57,376 nucleotides of DNA, taken from a virus. The notes below the pieces were generated by a model that had not been told where the DNA came from, did no database searches, and saw only the letters and a program-made list of their open reading frames with translations. Made by a program: the position numbers and the translations under genes. The stretch lies in the IMG/VR virus record IMGVR_UViG_3300035698_002427, positions 1 through 57,376 of that record; one strand, given 5' to 3'. Shown here in pieces: positions 7,593-14,894 of the stretch (positions are counted from its first letter, which is position 1; the number at the start of each line of letters is the position of its first letter).

Positions 7593-8069
7593 TTATGTTA
7601 CTTTCAATTTTCCCAATGCCGTAAGAATTTTCGTCATCTTGGTTAAAATCTGTTTTAATAAGTCGTTTGTGATGTCTTGCTTTTTTGGATCGAATGAAAA
7701 TTCCAGTTGTCCATCGTCCACCACAGGTGTTGGCATTGGAGCTAGGATCGGGGGACTTTGAATAGGTGTATCTATTCTTGGAATGCCCGAAAATGGGGGT
7801 ATTGGAGCAGGGTTCAACAGTTGATGTTCCCGTTGCCTTTGAAGAAATTCCTCGCGGGCAGAATCATTAACAATCCTCTCCGCCTGCTCCAATGCCTTTC
7901 GTATTTTCAAGCTCCCATCGTCCATTTGAGAATTAGCCAAGGGGTTTTCACCCGCCTTTACCGTTTGTTCTAGAGTCTTGGACTCTTGATATAGGGGACC
8001 TGCAAATGCCATAATAGCATCTAGGTCATCCTGCGATAAATGTTGGTCTTCCTCTGGGTGATAACTCAT
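7593..8069 (-). CDS. Pro-rich hypothetical protein with a possible clamp-binding motif
   Basis: 158 residues. It has a helical N-terminal half, a Pro-rich linker (residues 85-115) and a C-terminal helix. GQLEFSF, just after the linker, resembles the QLxLF-type peptides that dock on sliding clamps. The gene lies immediately upstream of the clamp gene and downstream of gp32, so a replisome or late-transcription adaptor is plausible but unproven. The start is supported by TAAATA 5 nt upstream. Confidence 0.5.
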   Translation of the reverse strand: MSYHPEEDQHLSQDDLDAIMAFAGPLYQESKTLEQTVKAGENPLANSQMDDGSLKIRKALEQAERIVNDSAREEFLQRQREHQLLNPAPIPPFSGIPRIDTPIQSPPILAPMPTPVVDDGQLEFSFDPKKQDITNDLLKQILTKMTKILTALGKLKVT

Positions 8070-8074
8070 ATGGA

Positions 8075-8080
8075 TATTTA
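8075..8080 (-). promoter_or_regulatory. late-type box TAAATA made from the gp32 stop codon
   Basis: Minus strand: CTAAATA, 5 nt, ATG 8069. TAA at 8080-8078 is the gp32 stop. Confidence 0.55.
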
Positions 8081-8944
8081 GGATGGGAGGTCGAGCCCGT
8101 CAAGTAAATCTTCTACATCAAGGGCATCCCCATCGTGGACCATTGGAATTTCATCCACCAGGTCCGCTTCTTTTTTAGCTTTCGTCACCTCTTTCTTATC
8201 TCCTGCTGCTTTTTCTTCGCAGAAGAAGTGGTCGTCTAACAGAGTGACCAACTCGTCGTGTGTTTTCACAGTATACACTGCCTCAAGATCGTGTAGATCT
8301 TCATAAATCTTATCCACATCATCTTCACTCAACTTCGTCTTGGACGAGGTTGTGAAAAACGAATTCTTATAAGTAGTGAATACGCTTTTATCTCCATTTT
8401 TTTCTGCAACAATTTTGAAATCGTGACCAGCCGTTGGATCGAAAATACTCCATCCGAGTTCTTCGGATTTCGGACCAGTCGTGGAGCTATCGATAATCTC
8501 CTTCAATTGTGGACCCATTCTAAGAATCTTAACGGTTCCATTATTTTCCGGGTTATTTCCATCATCCACAACATAAACATTAATCAACCACTGTTCCTTT
8601 TCGGACAGTTCGTTTTCATAATCCTTATTTTCCGCTTTCGGGTTGGCATCTTTCCATGCTTTGAAAAGCTTCCATCTAAGATCCGTAATTGGATCTCGTT
8701 CTCCGAAAGTTTTCAGGGCAAGCGTACTAGTATAAGTCCCAGTTGCCCGACTCGTCCACGAATTAATCCAATGGTGGAACAAAGACGCTTTGCCTTCCTC
8801 CATCGTTGGGAGTAAACGAAGAACATAAGTATGGCCCGCTGGGAACTTCATGATATTTTCGAATTGGCCACCTGAAGTGGAGGCCGATTTATTGAGGGCA
8901 TCTTTGATGCGATCAAACATTGTTGCATTGAATTTCTTTGACAT
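8078..8944 (-). CDS. 32: single-stranded DNA-binding protein (T4 gp32-like)
   Basis: 288 residues, against 301 in T4. It has a basic N-terminal self-interaction region, an OB-fold core with FHHWINSWTSRATG and LKTFGERDPITD (residues 58-95, the cyanophage form of the T4 core), and an acidic tail (VEDLLDGLDLPS). The His/Cys zinc ligands of T4 gp32 are not visible in the core. It coats ssDNA in replication, recombination and repair. The upstream leader is A/U-rich and hairpin-bearing, as expected for translational self-regulation. Confidence 0.88.
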   Translation of the reverse strand: MSKKFNATMFDRIKDALNKSASTSGGQFENIMKFPAGHTYVLRLLPTMEEGKASLFHHWINSWTSRATGTYTSTLALKTFGERDPITDLRWKLFKAWKDANPKAENKDYENELSEKEQWLINVYVVDDGNNPENNGTVKILRMGPQLKEIIDSSTTGPKSEELGWSIFDPTAGHDFKIVAEKNGDKSVFTTYKNSFFTTSSKTKLSEDDVDKIYEDLHDLEAVYTVKTHDELVTLLDDHFFCEEKAAGDKKEVTKAKKEADLVDEIPMVHDGDALDVEDLLDGLDLPS

Positions 8945-9009
8945 ATTTTAATTTATTTTATTTTAGTTTATTTTAGTTTTTGTATATAAAACACTCGCTC
9001 TATATACAA
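8945..9009 (-). promoter_or_regulatory. putative gp32 autoregulatory leader: hairpin plus A/U-rich operator
   Basis: Reading the minus strand, a 9-bp stem (TTGTATATA, 9009-9001, with TATATACAA, 8988-8980; 12-nt loop) is followed by about 35 nt of nearly pure A/T with CTAAAATAAA-like repeats up to the gp32 ATG. T4 gp32 represses its own mRNA by binding an unstructured A/U-rich leader next to a pseudoknot. The same layout is seen here, but repression itself is inferred. Confidence 0.5.
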
Positions 9010-9011
9010 GA

Positions 9012-9260
9012 TTATTTACCCATGGCGGCAGCAATTGCAACCCCAATCAGGCCAATCAGGCCAATGACACCGATCACAAGGAGAACCCCAAGAACGATGC
9101 ACAAGGGCAACCAAAGAGGTGCAAGAACCCACCACCATGACCATGATCATGATCATGATGCGACTGCTGTTACATTTGCCAATTTAAGGCCGATAAAGAG
9201 AATGGCGAGAAATCCGAAAAAACTAATGCCCCCACCGTTTGTCTGTACTGTATTACTCAT
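9012..9260 (-). CDS. small membrane protein interrupted by two in-frame TGA codons at Trp positions
   Basis: ATG 9260 overlaps the TGA of the upstream gene (ATGA). The frame gives 82 codons ending at TAA 9014-9012. Codons 36 (9155-9153) and 38 (9149-9147) are TGA inside a Ser-Trp repeat, where TCA alternates with TGA and then TGG. The frame continues WWWVLAPLWLPL and a Gly/Ile/Val-rich membrane helix. Small phage membrane proteins with WSWWWVL-type segments are common, so both TGAs sit where Trp is expected. Options are a nonsense-decayed gene, UGA readthrough or repeat-linked sequence error. Confidence 0.6.
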
Positions 9261-9931
9261 TTTAATTTATGTTCTATTTTCCTTTTTGCTTTTTTACCAA
9301 AGTCTTTCATCGTCTTCGACATATAATAATTACTTCGGGTTTTCCGAAAGGTCCCATAAAAGTCCGCGAAGATGAAATCCAATATTCTGGAGTCTACCAC
9401 GGGATTTGAGAATGTCAATGCGTGGAGGACGTAAAAGTTGATTTTGTGAGTTTTGAGATGATCTAAAAAACAGGGGATGGCGTCCGTTTGGAATTTAGCA
9501 TACTCAGATAATTGTAGATCGTTTTCATTACAAAATCCAAAGACGAACTTAAGCCCTTGTTGAAGTCGTTTCAAAGCATCTGGAGAATCGGGATCTTGAA
9601 CATCCAACATTCTTCGATATTGTGTGTAACACTTAATAGCTTTTTGAGTTTGAAAAAACTCAAGATCATAATGATCTACATCCAAATACAATTTATATGG
9701 AGCGTCAAAAAACTCTCGCATATCCACAGTTGGATTATTTGAAAAGAATCTTGATATATTGTTGAGAATTATTTCCGTCTCCTCATCCAAATTAGAAAAG
9801 TTTTTCCTGAGTGTATAAGGCTTTCCTCTTGATTGTCTCGACACTTGTAAGTGTGTATTGTAGATACACTCTTCAACTTTTCTCACTCTAGCTACTTCTA
9901 ACATCTTCCGTCCCAAATTAACCTGTCTCAA
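9257..9931 (-). CDS. hypothetical replication-region protein, possible helicase-loader (gp59) counterpart
   Basis: 224 residues, mostly helical, with a basic C-terminus (GKKAKRKIEHKLK). I cannot identify it directly. In T4 the all-helical helicase loader gp59 (217 residues) lies just upstream of gene 32, and this gene has similar size, position and predicted secondary structure. That is a positional argument only. It overlaps both neighbours by ATGA junctions, so it is translationally coupled. Confidence 0.5.
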   Translation of the reverse strand: MRQVNLGRKMLEVARVRKVEECIYNTHLQVSRQSRGKPYTLRKNFSNLDEETEIILNNISRFFSNNPTVDMREFFDAPYKLYLDVDHYDLEFFQTQKAIKCYTQYRRMLDVQDPDSPDALKRLQQGLKFVFGFCNENDLQLSEYAKFQTDAIPCFLDHLKTHKINFYVLHALTFSNPVVDSRILDFIFADFYGTFRKTRSNYYMSKTMKDFGKKAKRKIEHKLK

Positions 9932-10254
9932 TTTTTCTTTAACTTCCGCTGTATGTTTTTTCCCGATTGGGATTTACCCTTTTTAGATTTACCAATTCGA
10001 ATCCATTTCGTAACATACTTTGATTTCGCAATCGAAGGATCAAATTCTAAAAATGTCCGAACCAATTCAAAATCTGTGTCAAGATTTAAAACATCTTTAA
10101 AAATGGTTTTCAATTTTTCACTTTGAAGAACTTGAACGAATACATTCTGGGTTGATAATTTCTTACCTTTCAGGTTCATTACAAATGTGCAGAAGCACAG
10201 GAAAAGATGATTTGATTCATCTTCTATCATGTTGGTGGATGGGTCGCTGTTCAT
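9928..10254 (-). CDS. hypothetical protein
   Basis: 108 residues with an acidic N-terminus, a hydrophobic helix (LFLCFCTFVMNLKG) and a strongly basic tail (GKSKKGKSQSGKN). I do not recognise it. ATG 10254 overlaps the stop of the upstream gene, and its own stop overlaps the next start, so it is inside the coupled minus-strand operon. Confidence 0.45.
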   Translation of the reverse strand: MNSDPSTNMIEDESNHLFLCFCTFVMNLKGKKLSTQNVFVQVLQSEKLKTIFKDVLNLDTDFELVRTFLEFDPSIAKSKYVTKWIRIGKSKKGKSQSGKNIQRKLKKN

Positions 10255-10448
10255 ATTCTTTTTCTTAGGAAATTGACTACTTGATCAGGCCAACGACGAT
10301 ACCAAGGAGGGGATGGAGATGGGGATGAGTGTAAATGAATAATCTCAGGATCTATTATCACCTTCCACTTCTCCAATAATTTTCTCTTCCCTACCTCTAT
10401 ATGGACGGTCTCCATTGCCATTTGAATCTCGGGAGTGATCTTGTTCAT
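10251..10448 (-). CDS. small hypothetical protein
   Basis: 65 residues from ATG 10448, chosen because it overlaps the TGA of the upstream gene (ATGA). An earlier in-frame start (10469) would lie inside that gene. It has a Pro/Ser-rich stretch in the middle and a basic C-terminus. Not recognised. Confidence 0.4.
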   Translation of the reverse strand: MNKITPEIQMAMETVHIEVGKRKLLEKWKVIIDPEIIHLHSSPSPSPPWYRRWPDQVVNFLRKRI

Positions 10449-10825
10449 GATTGGTATTTCGTTACACACAATGACACAAGAGCGTAATCTTCCACCTTAC
10501 CATCTATAATGGTGCCAAATCCTTTTGGTCGAAGGAAAAGTTCTCCGCTCGATAATCCAAGTTTTATTTCCGGGCCACATAAATCATCTAAAAGTTCTAC
10601 ATCGCCAACTAATTTATTTTCATCTATTTTTAAAGATACCACAATACCACACACATTTCCCAACGACACATCGGGGGACATAGTCGCACTCCGCTCAACT
10701 AAAAATCTCCGCGTGTCTATCTTTTTTTGGATATTTGTAATCGCCTTTTCCATACACTCGGTCGAATATATATTACCATTTTTAGTCGGCGTGTTTAATG
10801 TTAAAAACGTTCCAGATATATTCAT
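10445..10825 (-). CDS. small protein resembling the S78/gp21 prohead-protease fold, apparently without catalytic residues
   Basis: 126 residues. The pattern NGNIYSTECMEKA, then a V-x-G-I-V-V-S-L-x-I strand, KLVGDVELLD, and GELFLRPKGFGTIIDGKVEDY resembles the core of T4-type prohead proteases. These run: start of processing domain, 'G-x-V/I' strands, then 'L-x-x-G-x-x-x-R' with 'G-x-V-x-D-Y'. The His and Ser expected for catalysis are not evident (VERSAT and LFLRPKG occupy the places). A non-catalytic relative is likely. It lies in the replication operon, not near head genes. Confidence 0.45.
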   Translation of the reverse strand: MNISGTFLTLNTPTKNGNIYSTECMEKAITNIQKKIDTRRFLVERSATMSPDVSLGNVCGIVVSLKIDENKLVGDVELLDDLCGPEIKLGLSSGELFLRPKGFGTIIDGKVEDYALVSLCVTKYQS

Positions 10826-11694
10826 ATTAATTCTAATTTTGTGGTGAAGTCTAAGAACTTTTTACTTAAGATTCCCCCAGCGGTCCATTCACCACCCCCA
10901 CCACCACAAAGGTTTTCTGCCATATATGCAATGTCTGCCTCCGATCCAACGGGTTTTCTAAAAGACGCGAATTTGGTGGCTTGGTTGACCACGATTATAA
11001 CATCGCTCGGGTGATTGTCAATCAACAATTTCGAAATTTCGTTGACGCTGCAAGAGGAGAAAGTTGCGATCACAGACCAGTCCTTAAACACGCCCGTGTA
11101 TAACTCCAATTTTTTATATTCGTCCGCAATAGATTTGAAAAATATATCTACGCTCTCGAATTCATCATCAGTCAACCCATCATAACCATCCCAGAATCTA
11201 TTGACAAAAGTTTGGAATCTGTTGTATCTAATAGATCGATACACGGCATTTAAATACTTCGACTCATCAAACTTTAGAGCATATGAATTATAATCGTCCA
11301 CATATAGTATGAGTCTCTTGAGTTGTTTTGTGAACTGGACCTTCTCTTTAAATTTTTGGTATATCAATTTACAACACGATGATGTCTCTTCGGAGATCAA
11401 TGTCGAATCATACATGTTCAACTTCTCCCCTCGATCCGAAATGAATACAACTTTCTTGTCGTCCAATTTATTCACCATTGACTGATCCAGAACCATCCCA
11501 ACGATGAACACTTTGTCGTATCCCTCTAGAGAATGCTGGGACCACTTTTCAAATTGCTCTTGGAACGTTCCAAAGAATGCATATTTGTATTCGATATTTG
11601 AAAATATATTTCCCAGAAGGATGGTAGACACTACTCCATCCATATCTGAATTCGCCCATACAAAAACTTTTGCCATCCTGTCATAATTAATCAT
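10822..11694 (-). CDS. DHH/DHHA1-like phosphoesterase with a degenerate DHH motif
   Basis: 290 residues. WANSDMDGVVSTILL (residues 13-27) matches the D-x-D-G motif I of DHH phosphoesterases. VFISDRGE sits where the D-H-H signature is expected, so only the first Asp is kept. LYVDDYN (about 130) fits the fourth acidic motif. A C-terminal GGGGGEWTAGG matches the DHHA1 G-G-G-H-x-x-A-A-G substrate loop with His changed to Glu. It was probably derived from a NrnA/NrnB-type oligonucleotide phosphodiesterase, and activity is doubtful. The alternative start at residue 7 (M-A-K-V-F) is equally plausible. Confidence 0.6.
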   Translation of the reverse strand: MINYDRMAKVFVWANSDMDGVVSTILLGNIFSNIEYKYAFFGTFQEQFEKWSQHSLEGYDKVFIVGMVLDQSMVNKLDDKKVVFISDRGEKLNMYDSTLISEETSSCCKLIYQKFKEKVQFTKQLKRLILYVDDYNSYALKFDESKYLNAVYRSIRYNRFQTFVNRFWDGYDGLTDDEFESVDIFFKSIADEYKKLELYTGVFKDWSVIATFSSCSVNEISKLLIDNHPSDVIIVVNQATKFASFRKPVGSEADIAYMAENLCGGGGGEWTAGGILSKKFLDFTTKLELI

Positions 11695-11697
11695 AAT

Positions 11698-12066
11698 CTA
11701 TGAAATGTCAATACTTTTTACCACTCTATCTTCAAACCCCACAGTCCACCCAAACTTACAATCCCCCATGACTATAAAATTGTAATCGTGGTGCCCCAAT
11801 CCCGTAGACGTATTGGAAAATATAAAGTTTTCGTTACCATCATGGTAATTTATACACTCCCCACATTCGTCCCGGTCTAAATAGCTTGGAAATGGATCAT
11901 TATATACTTTTTCATACCATTCCCGAAACCATTCACATACGTCTCTATAATTTTCACAGGTAATTAATGATGAGCCGTCCCCACCCGAGTCTCTAATATG
12001 ACCTAAAAACCATCTAAATAAATCTTCTGCCCATATGTTATCGACTAATACTTCTGATGTCTTCAT
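11698..12066 (-). CDS. hypothetical protein
   Basis: 122 residues, acidic and rich in Trp, Cys, His and Asp (DRDECGECINYHDG, LGHHDYNFIVMGDCKFGW). A metal-binding fold is possible but not assignable. It starts 5 nt downstream of the gp41 stop, in the same operon. Confidence 0.45.
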   Translation of the reverse strand: MKTSEVLVDNIWAEDLFRWFLGHIRDSGGDGSSLITCENYRDVCEWFREWYEKVYNDPFPSYLDRDECGECINYHDGNENFIFSNTSTGLGHHDYNFIVMGDCKFGWTVGFEDRVVKSIDIS

Positions 12067-12070
12067 AATT

Positions 12071-13381
12071 TTATTGGTTTGCTAATCTTTCCAGAACGCT
12101 CATGTCGCCGTCCCCCAAAACTTCTTCTTCCTCGTCTGATTGAAAAATCGAGAGGGTGTTATATTCGATTCTCATTGCTTGGACCATTCCACGGGGACCA
12201 AATCTATTTTTCATCATTCCTAATTTGATTAAGCCGAGTTCCATGTCTTCTTCTGATTGGAAGATCGAAAGAATGACATCGGCAGTGGCCGCGACCGCAA
12301 TACTCTCTGCGAGTCCTTCCATTCCGGGGTTGTCCTTTCCATAAACCGCACGATTTAATTGAATGGCAGAGATGAGAGGACACTTAAATATGTATGACAT
12401 GGCTCTCACCTGCTCACACACATATTTTCCTCTTTCATATGAATTAGTTCCAACGGGGGAATGTAATAATCCAATATAGTCAATAACAACTGCGTCCAAC
12501 GTCTCCCCAGAGTCAATCAATTTCTTAACAAATGCTGTTAATTGCTTTGGTGTTATAGTGGATGGGGGAAATTCCTTAATATAAATCTTACCCTTTGTCC
12601 GCTTCTGTTCTTCCGAGAGGGCAAATCTTAAGTTGTGGGGGTCTTCTTTAAAGTCTTTCAGTGGAATCTTAGTGACATGGGACGCAATTCTCTTCGCATA
12701 GAGCATTTCGGACATCTCTAAGGTAATAACCAGCACATTCTTACCCTGCTCTGCTATATTTGCTGCTATGTTACCCAAAAAGATACTTTTACCTATATTT
12801 GCTTGCCCTGCAAACATGTATAGAGCCTTTCCATCTTCTCTTAGACCCCCTCCGAGATTAAAGTCCAACCATTCCCATTTTGTGGATATACATGCATCCT
12901 CATTAAGAATATCATCGATAATCTTGTCGGCATCTCTATATAATTCAATCCCCCGATCAATATCAAGACATATTTTACATATATCCTCAAATGCCGTGAG
13001 AACTTCGAGAGGATTCTTAACTTTTTGGTCAGAGTTCTCGGCAATTTCCAGAATATTACACCACGTTGCCCGTTCTTTTAGGAAGTTTTCAGTATTGTTG
13101 TATAGTTCTGTCTGATCAAAGATCTTATCCAATATTTTGAAGGAGTCTATGAGCTTCTTGAAGCTATTTTTTAATATGTCAGTCGTTAAATACGGCTTGA
13201 TCTCTGTTATTGTCGGCAACTTCTGCCTCTTATCATAAAAATCTCGAACAATCTCAAAATATTTTGCAATATTCTGGTTCTCGAAGTATTCAGGCTTAAC
13301 ATAATCTGCAATTGCAGTTAGATATGTCGCATCGGTCATAGCATTATATGCCACAATCGTCTCATATTCGGTCCAATCCAT
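12071..13381 (-). CDS. 41: replicative DNA helicase (T4 gp41-like, DnaB family)
   Basis: 436 residues from ATG 13381, where TAATG joins it to the upstream gene's stop; T4 gp41 has 475. An N-terminal helical domain precedes the RecA-like motor with Walker A GQANIGKS (about 190), VLVITLEMSEM, Walker B DAVVIDYIGLL (about 300), LISAIQLNRAV and an arginine-finger region near the C-terminus (MMKNRFGPRG). It forms the hexamer that unwinds DNA at the fork with primase gp61. An extended start at 13426 is unlikely because it would run into the upstream gene. Confidence 0.9.
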   Translation of the reverse strand: MDWTEYETIVAYNAMTDATYLTAIADYVKPEYFENQNIAKYFEIVRDFYDKRQKLPTITEIKPYLTTDILKNSFKKLIDSFKILDKIFDQTELYNNTENFLKERATWCNILEIAENSDQKVKNPLEVLTAFEDICKICLDIDRGIELYRDADKIIDDILNEDACISTKWEWLDFNLGGGLREDGKALYMFAGQANIGKSIFLGNIAANIAEQGKNVLVITLEMSEMLYAKRIASHVTKIPLKDFKEDPHNLRFALSEEQKRTKGKIYIKEFPPSTITPKQLTAFVKKLIDSGETLDAVVIDYIGLLHSPVGTNSYERGKYVCEQVRAMSYIFKCPLISAIQLNRAVYGKDNPGMEGLAESIAVAATADVILSIFQSEEDMELGLIKLGMMKNRFGPRGMVQAMRIEYNTLSIFQSDEEEEVLGDGDMSVLERLANQ

Positions 13382-14040
13382 TATTTTCCGTATTTGTTTA
13401 AGAAATAAGCATCTCCCGCATCCCACTCTGGGGTATATGATGACAGTCCCGGAGACTCATGCGTCACATAAATATCCCCAACTCCAACCTTATATCCTTG
13501 AATATGACAAGAATAGGAGTAATTTAGGTCATAATGATGGAATGGTGATGGACAATCCTCATCAAATCTCACATTCTCCATCACTTTTCTGGAGAGTGCC
13601 ATAAAAACACCATCAATCATCACAACTCGATGTGGATATGGTCCAAATGATGTCATTCTTTGGTTAGTGGGAGTTCCATGTGCTACAGCCCCATGTAAAT
13701 CTTTACCACCCATAAGATGCCAAAGTGTGGGAGTCTTAATTTCGGCCCGAGAACATCCCGCAACACCCACCAAATCATAAATCTTGAATAGTCTCGTCAA
13801 ATTTGGCTTTGGGTCATGAGCAAGCCACAAATCATCGTGGAGCAGCACAAGGCAATCATACCCAGCATCCAGAGCTTTATCAATCGCCCGATTGTAAACT
13901 TTTGCCAGAGGCTCTTTATTATTAAGTGCAAAGGCTACATAGAAGTCACCCCCCAAATTATTCATACTCTGGAGTATTGAGGTGGCTGTCGGGTCTTCTT
14001 TTTGCGTGGCGGAAAAATATCCAATTCGTAGTTCGTCCAT
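13381..14040 (-). CDS. glycosyltransferase (GT2-like, PF13712-type)
   Basis: 219 residues from ATG 14040. It contains LLHDDLWL (DxD-like metal motif, about residue 75), MIDGVFMALSR (about 150) and an FHHYDLNYSYSCHIQGYKVGV segment, typical of a glycosyltransferase family found in T4-like cyanophages. The start is fixed by the promoter at 14048-14075. Upstream in-frame Met codons are inside or beyond the promoter and were rejected. The substrate is unknown. Confidence 0.7.
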   Translation of the reverse strand: MDELRIGYFSATQKEDPTATSILQSMNNLGGDFYVAFALNNKEPLAKVYNRAIDKALDAGYDCLVLLHDDLWLAHDPKPNLTRLFKIYDLVGVAGCSRAEIKTPTLWHLMGGKDLHGAVAHGTPTNQRMTSFGPYPHRVVMIDGVFMALSRKVMENVRFDEDCPSPFHHYDLNYSYSCHIQGYKVGVGDIYVTHESPGLSSYTPEWDAGDAYFLNKYGK

Positions 14041-14047
14041 ATTTAGG

Positions 14048-14075
14048 ATAATAGCACACAAAAACGCGAAGTCAA
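14048..14075 (-). promoter_or_regulatory. sigma70-like promoter of the gp41 operon, leaderless geometry
   Basis: Minus strand: TTGACT (14075-14070), 16 bp, TATTAT (14053-14048), 7 nt, ATG 14040. Its -35 lies within a 29-bp direct repeat that recurs at 14864-14892. Confidence 0.7.
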
Positions 14076-14088
14076 GTGTTAAATATTG
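14060..14088 (+). repeat. 29-bp perfect direct repeat, copy 1
   Basis: Identical to 14864-14892 and containing GTGTTAAATATTG. In-frame similarity continues past the repeat (GENNPPFDFSQ here, AENKFSFDYFT after copy 2). It marks a duplication of the promoter and 5' end of the gene at 14895. Confidence 0.85.
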
Positions 14089-14163
14089 GTAGAACTCGCG
14101 GCGAGAATAATCCCCCATTTGATTTTTCGCAAAAAGATGGACTCTCACACCTGAGCAGATCAA

Positions 14164-14169
14164 TAAATA
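14164..14169 (+). promoter_or_regulatory. late-type box TAAATA, 5 nt before ATG 14175
   Basis: TAAATA, 5 nt (ACAAT), ATG. It supports ATG 14175 over the upstream in-frame GTG at 14076. Confidence 0.6.
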
Positions 14170-14174
14170 ACAAT

Positions 14175-14837
14175 ATGAAAACATTTGAACAATTTTTCCT
14201 TGAGATGGCAAGACCTAATAGGGTAATCCCGGCCCTAATTGGACAGGAACCAACCGCCAGATATGAAAACCTATTCGAAAGACTTGGAAAATCCTTGAGA
14301 AGTGGCAACTCCACAACGGGAGAACCCCTAATGGACACAACCGGAGATCCCGCATATGGGTTGGGCGACGATAGAATCCAAGAGAGAAAACTCAAATGGT
14401 TTTTCTATGTATTGACGTTACCAAAACTCACAGGGTCCGTAGTAATCCCACACAACTTGAAACCCGAGATCGAGAGATCACGTAAATATGTTCGTAATAT
14501 AATCTCAACCAACGATATAAAAAATATACCCCCAACACACAAGGGTAGACATATTTTGGCCATTGCATTGGCAATAAAAGCAAATCCATCCTACTTTAAC
14601 GATGAATTATTTGAAAAAACGCTGTTCAATCCAACAGCCCTTGGAGATTATCTCAACCAAATGAGAACAACAGACAACCCAACATCACAGACCAGAGGCA
14701 AAGAAAAAGAAGCCCAACATAATATACCTCTCCGAAATATTGACAAAGTCAACTCGGCCAATCGACCATATGAAACGACCCTCAATAAAATGAAGGGACA
14801 TCATTCTATAATGAAGCCAACCCATAATGAAGTTTGA
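14175..14837 (+). CDS. putative internal head protein, T4 IPIII-like leader
   Basis: 220 residues. MKTFEQFFLE|M closely resembles the capsid-targeting leader of T4 internal protein III (MKTYQEFIAE). The body (LFERLGKSLRSG, then GLGDDRIQERKLKWFFYVLTLPKL) is paralogous to residues 20-90 of the next gene. The rest is basic and polar. Predicted fate: co-assembly into the prohead core, cleavage after the Glu and ejection with DNA. The P3 residue is Phe, not the Leu/Ile of T4. It is a plus-strand late gene embedded between early minus-strand operons. Confidence 0.6.
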   Translation: MKTFEQFFLEMARPNRVIPALIGQEPTARYENLFERLGKSLRSGNSTTGEPLMDTTGDPAYGLGDDRIQERKLKWFFYVLTLPKLTGSVVIPHNLKPEIERSRKYVRNIISTNDIKNIPPTHKGRHILAIALAIKANPSYFNDELFEKTLFNPTALGDYLNQMRTTDNPTSQTRGKEKEAQHNIPLRNIDKVNSANRPYETTLNKMKGHHSIMKPTHNEV

Positions 14838-14863
14838 TGTAATTGTAGGCACTCCCAATACCC

Positions 14864-14892
14864 AAAAACGCGAAGTCAAGTGTTAAATATTG
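14864..14892 (+). repeat. 29-bp perfect direct repeat, copy 2
   Basis: Matches 14060-14088 base for base. It contains the late-type box of the gene at 14895. Confidence 0.85.
14883..14889 (+). promoter_or_regulatory. late-type box TTAAATA, 5 nt before ATG 14895
   Basis: TTAAATA, 5 nt (TTGTC), ATG. It lies in copy 2 of the 29-bp repeat. Confidence 0.65.
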
Positions 14893-14894
14893 TC

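Noticed and set aside
8980-9375. 131-residue plus-strand open frame over 9.0-9.4 kb
   Set aside because: It is antisense to the interrupted membrane protein gene and the 3' end of the gene at 9257-9931; composition is His/Arg/Pro-rich and frame use does not fit.
14076-14174. GTG start at 14076 for the first leader-bearing gene
   Set aside because: The segment is a decayed copy of the other gene's start. ATG 14175 has the TAAATA-N5 spacing and an IPIII-like leader.
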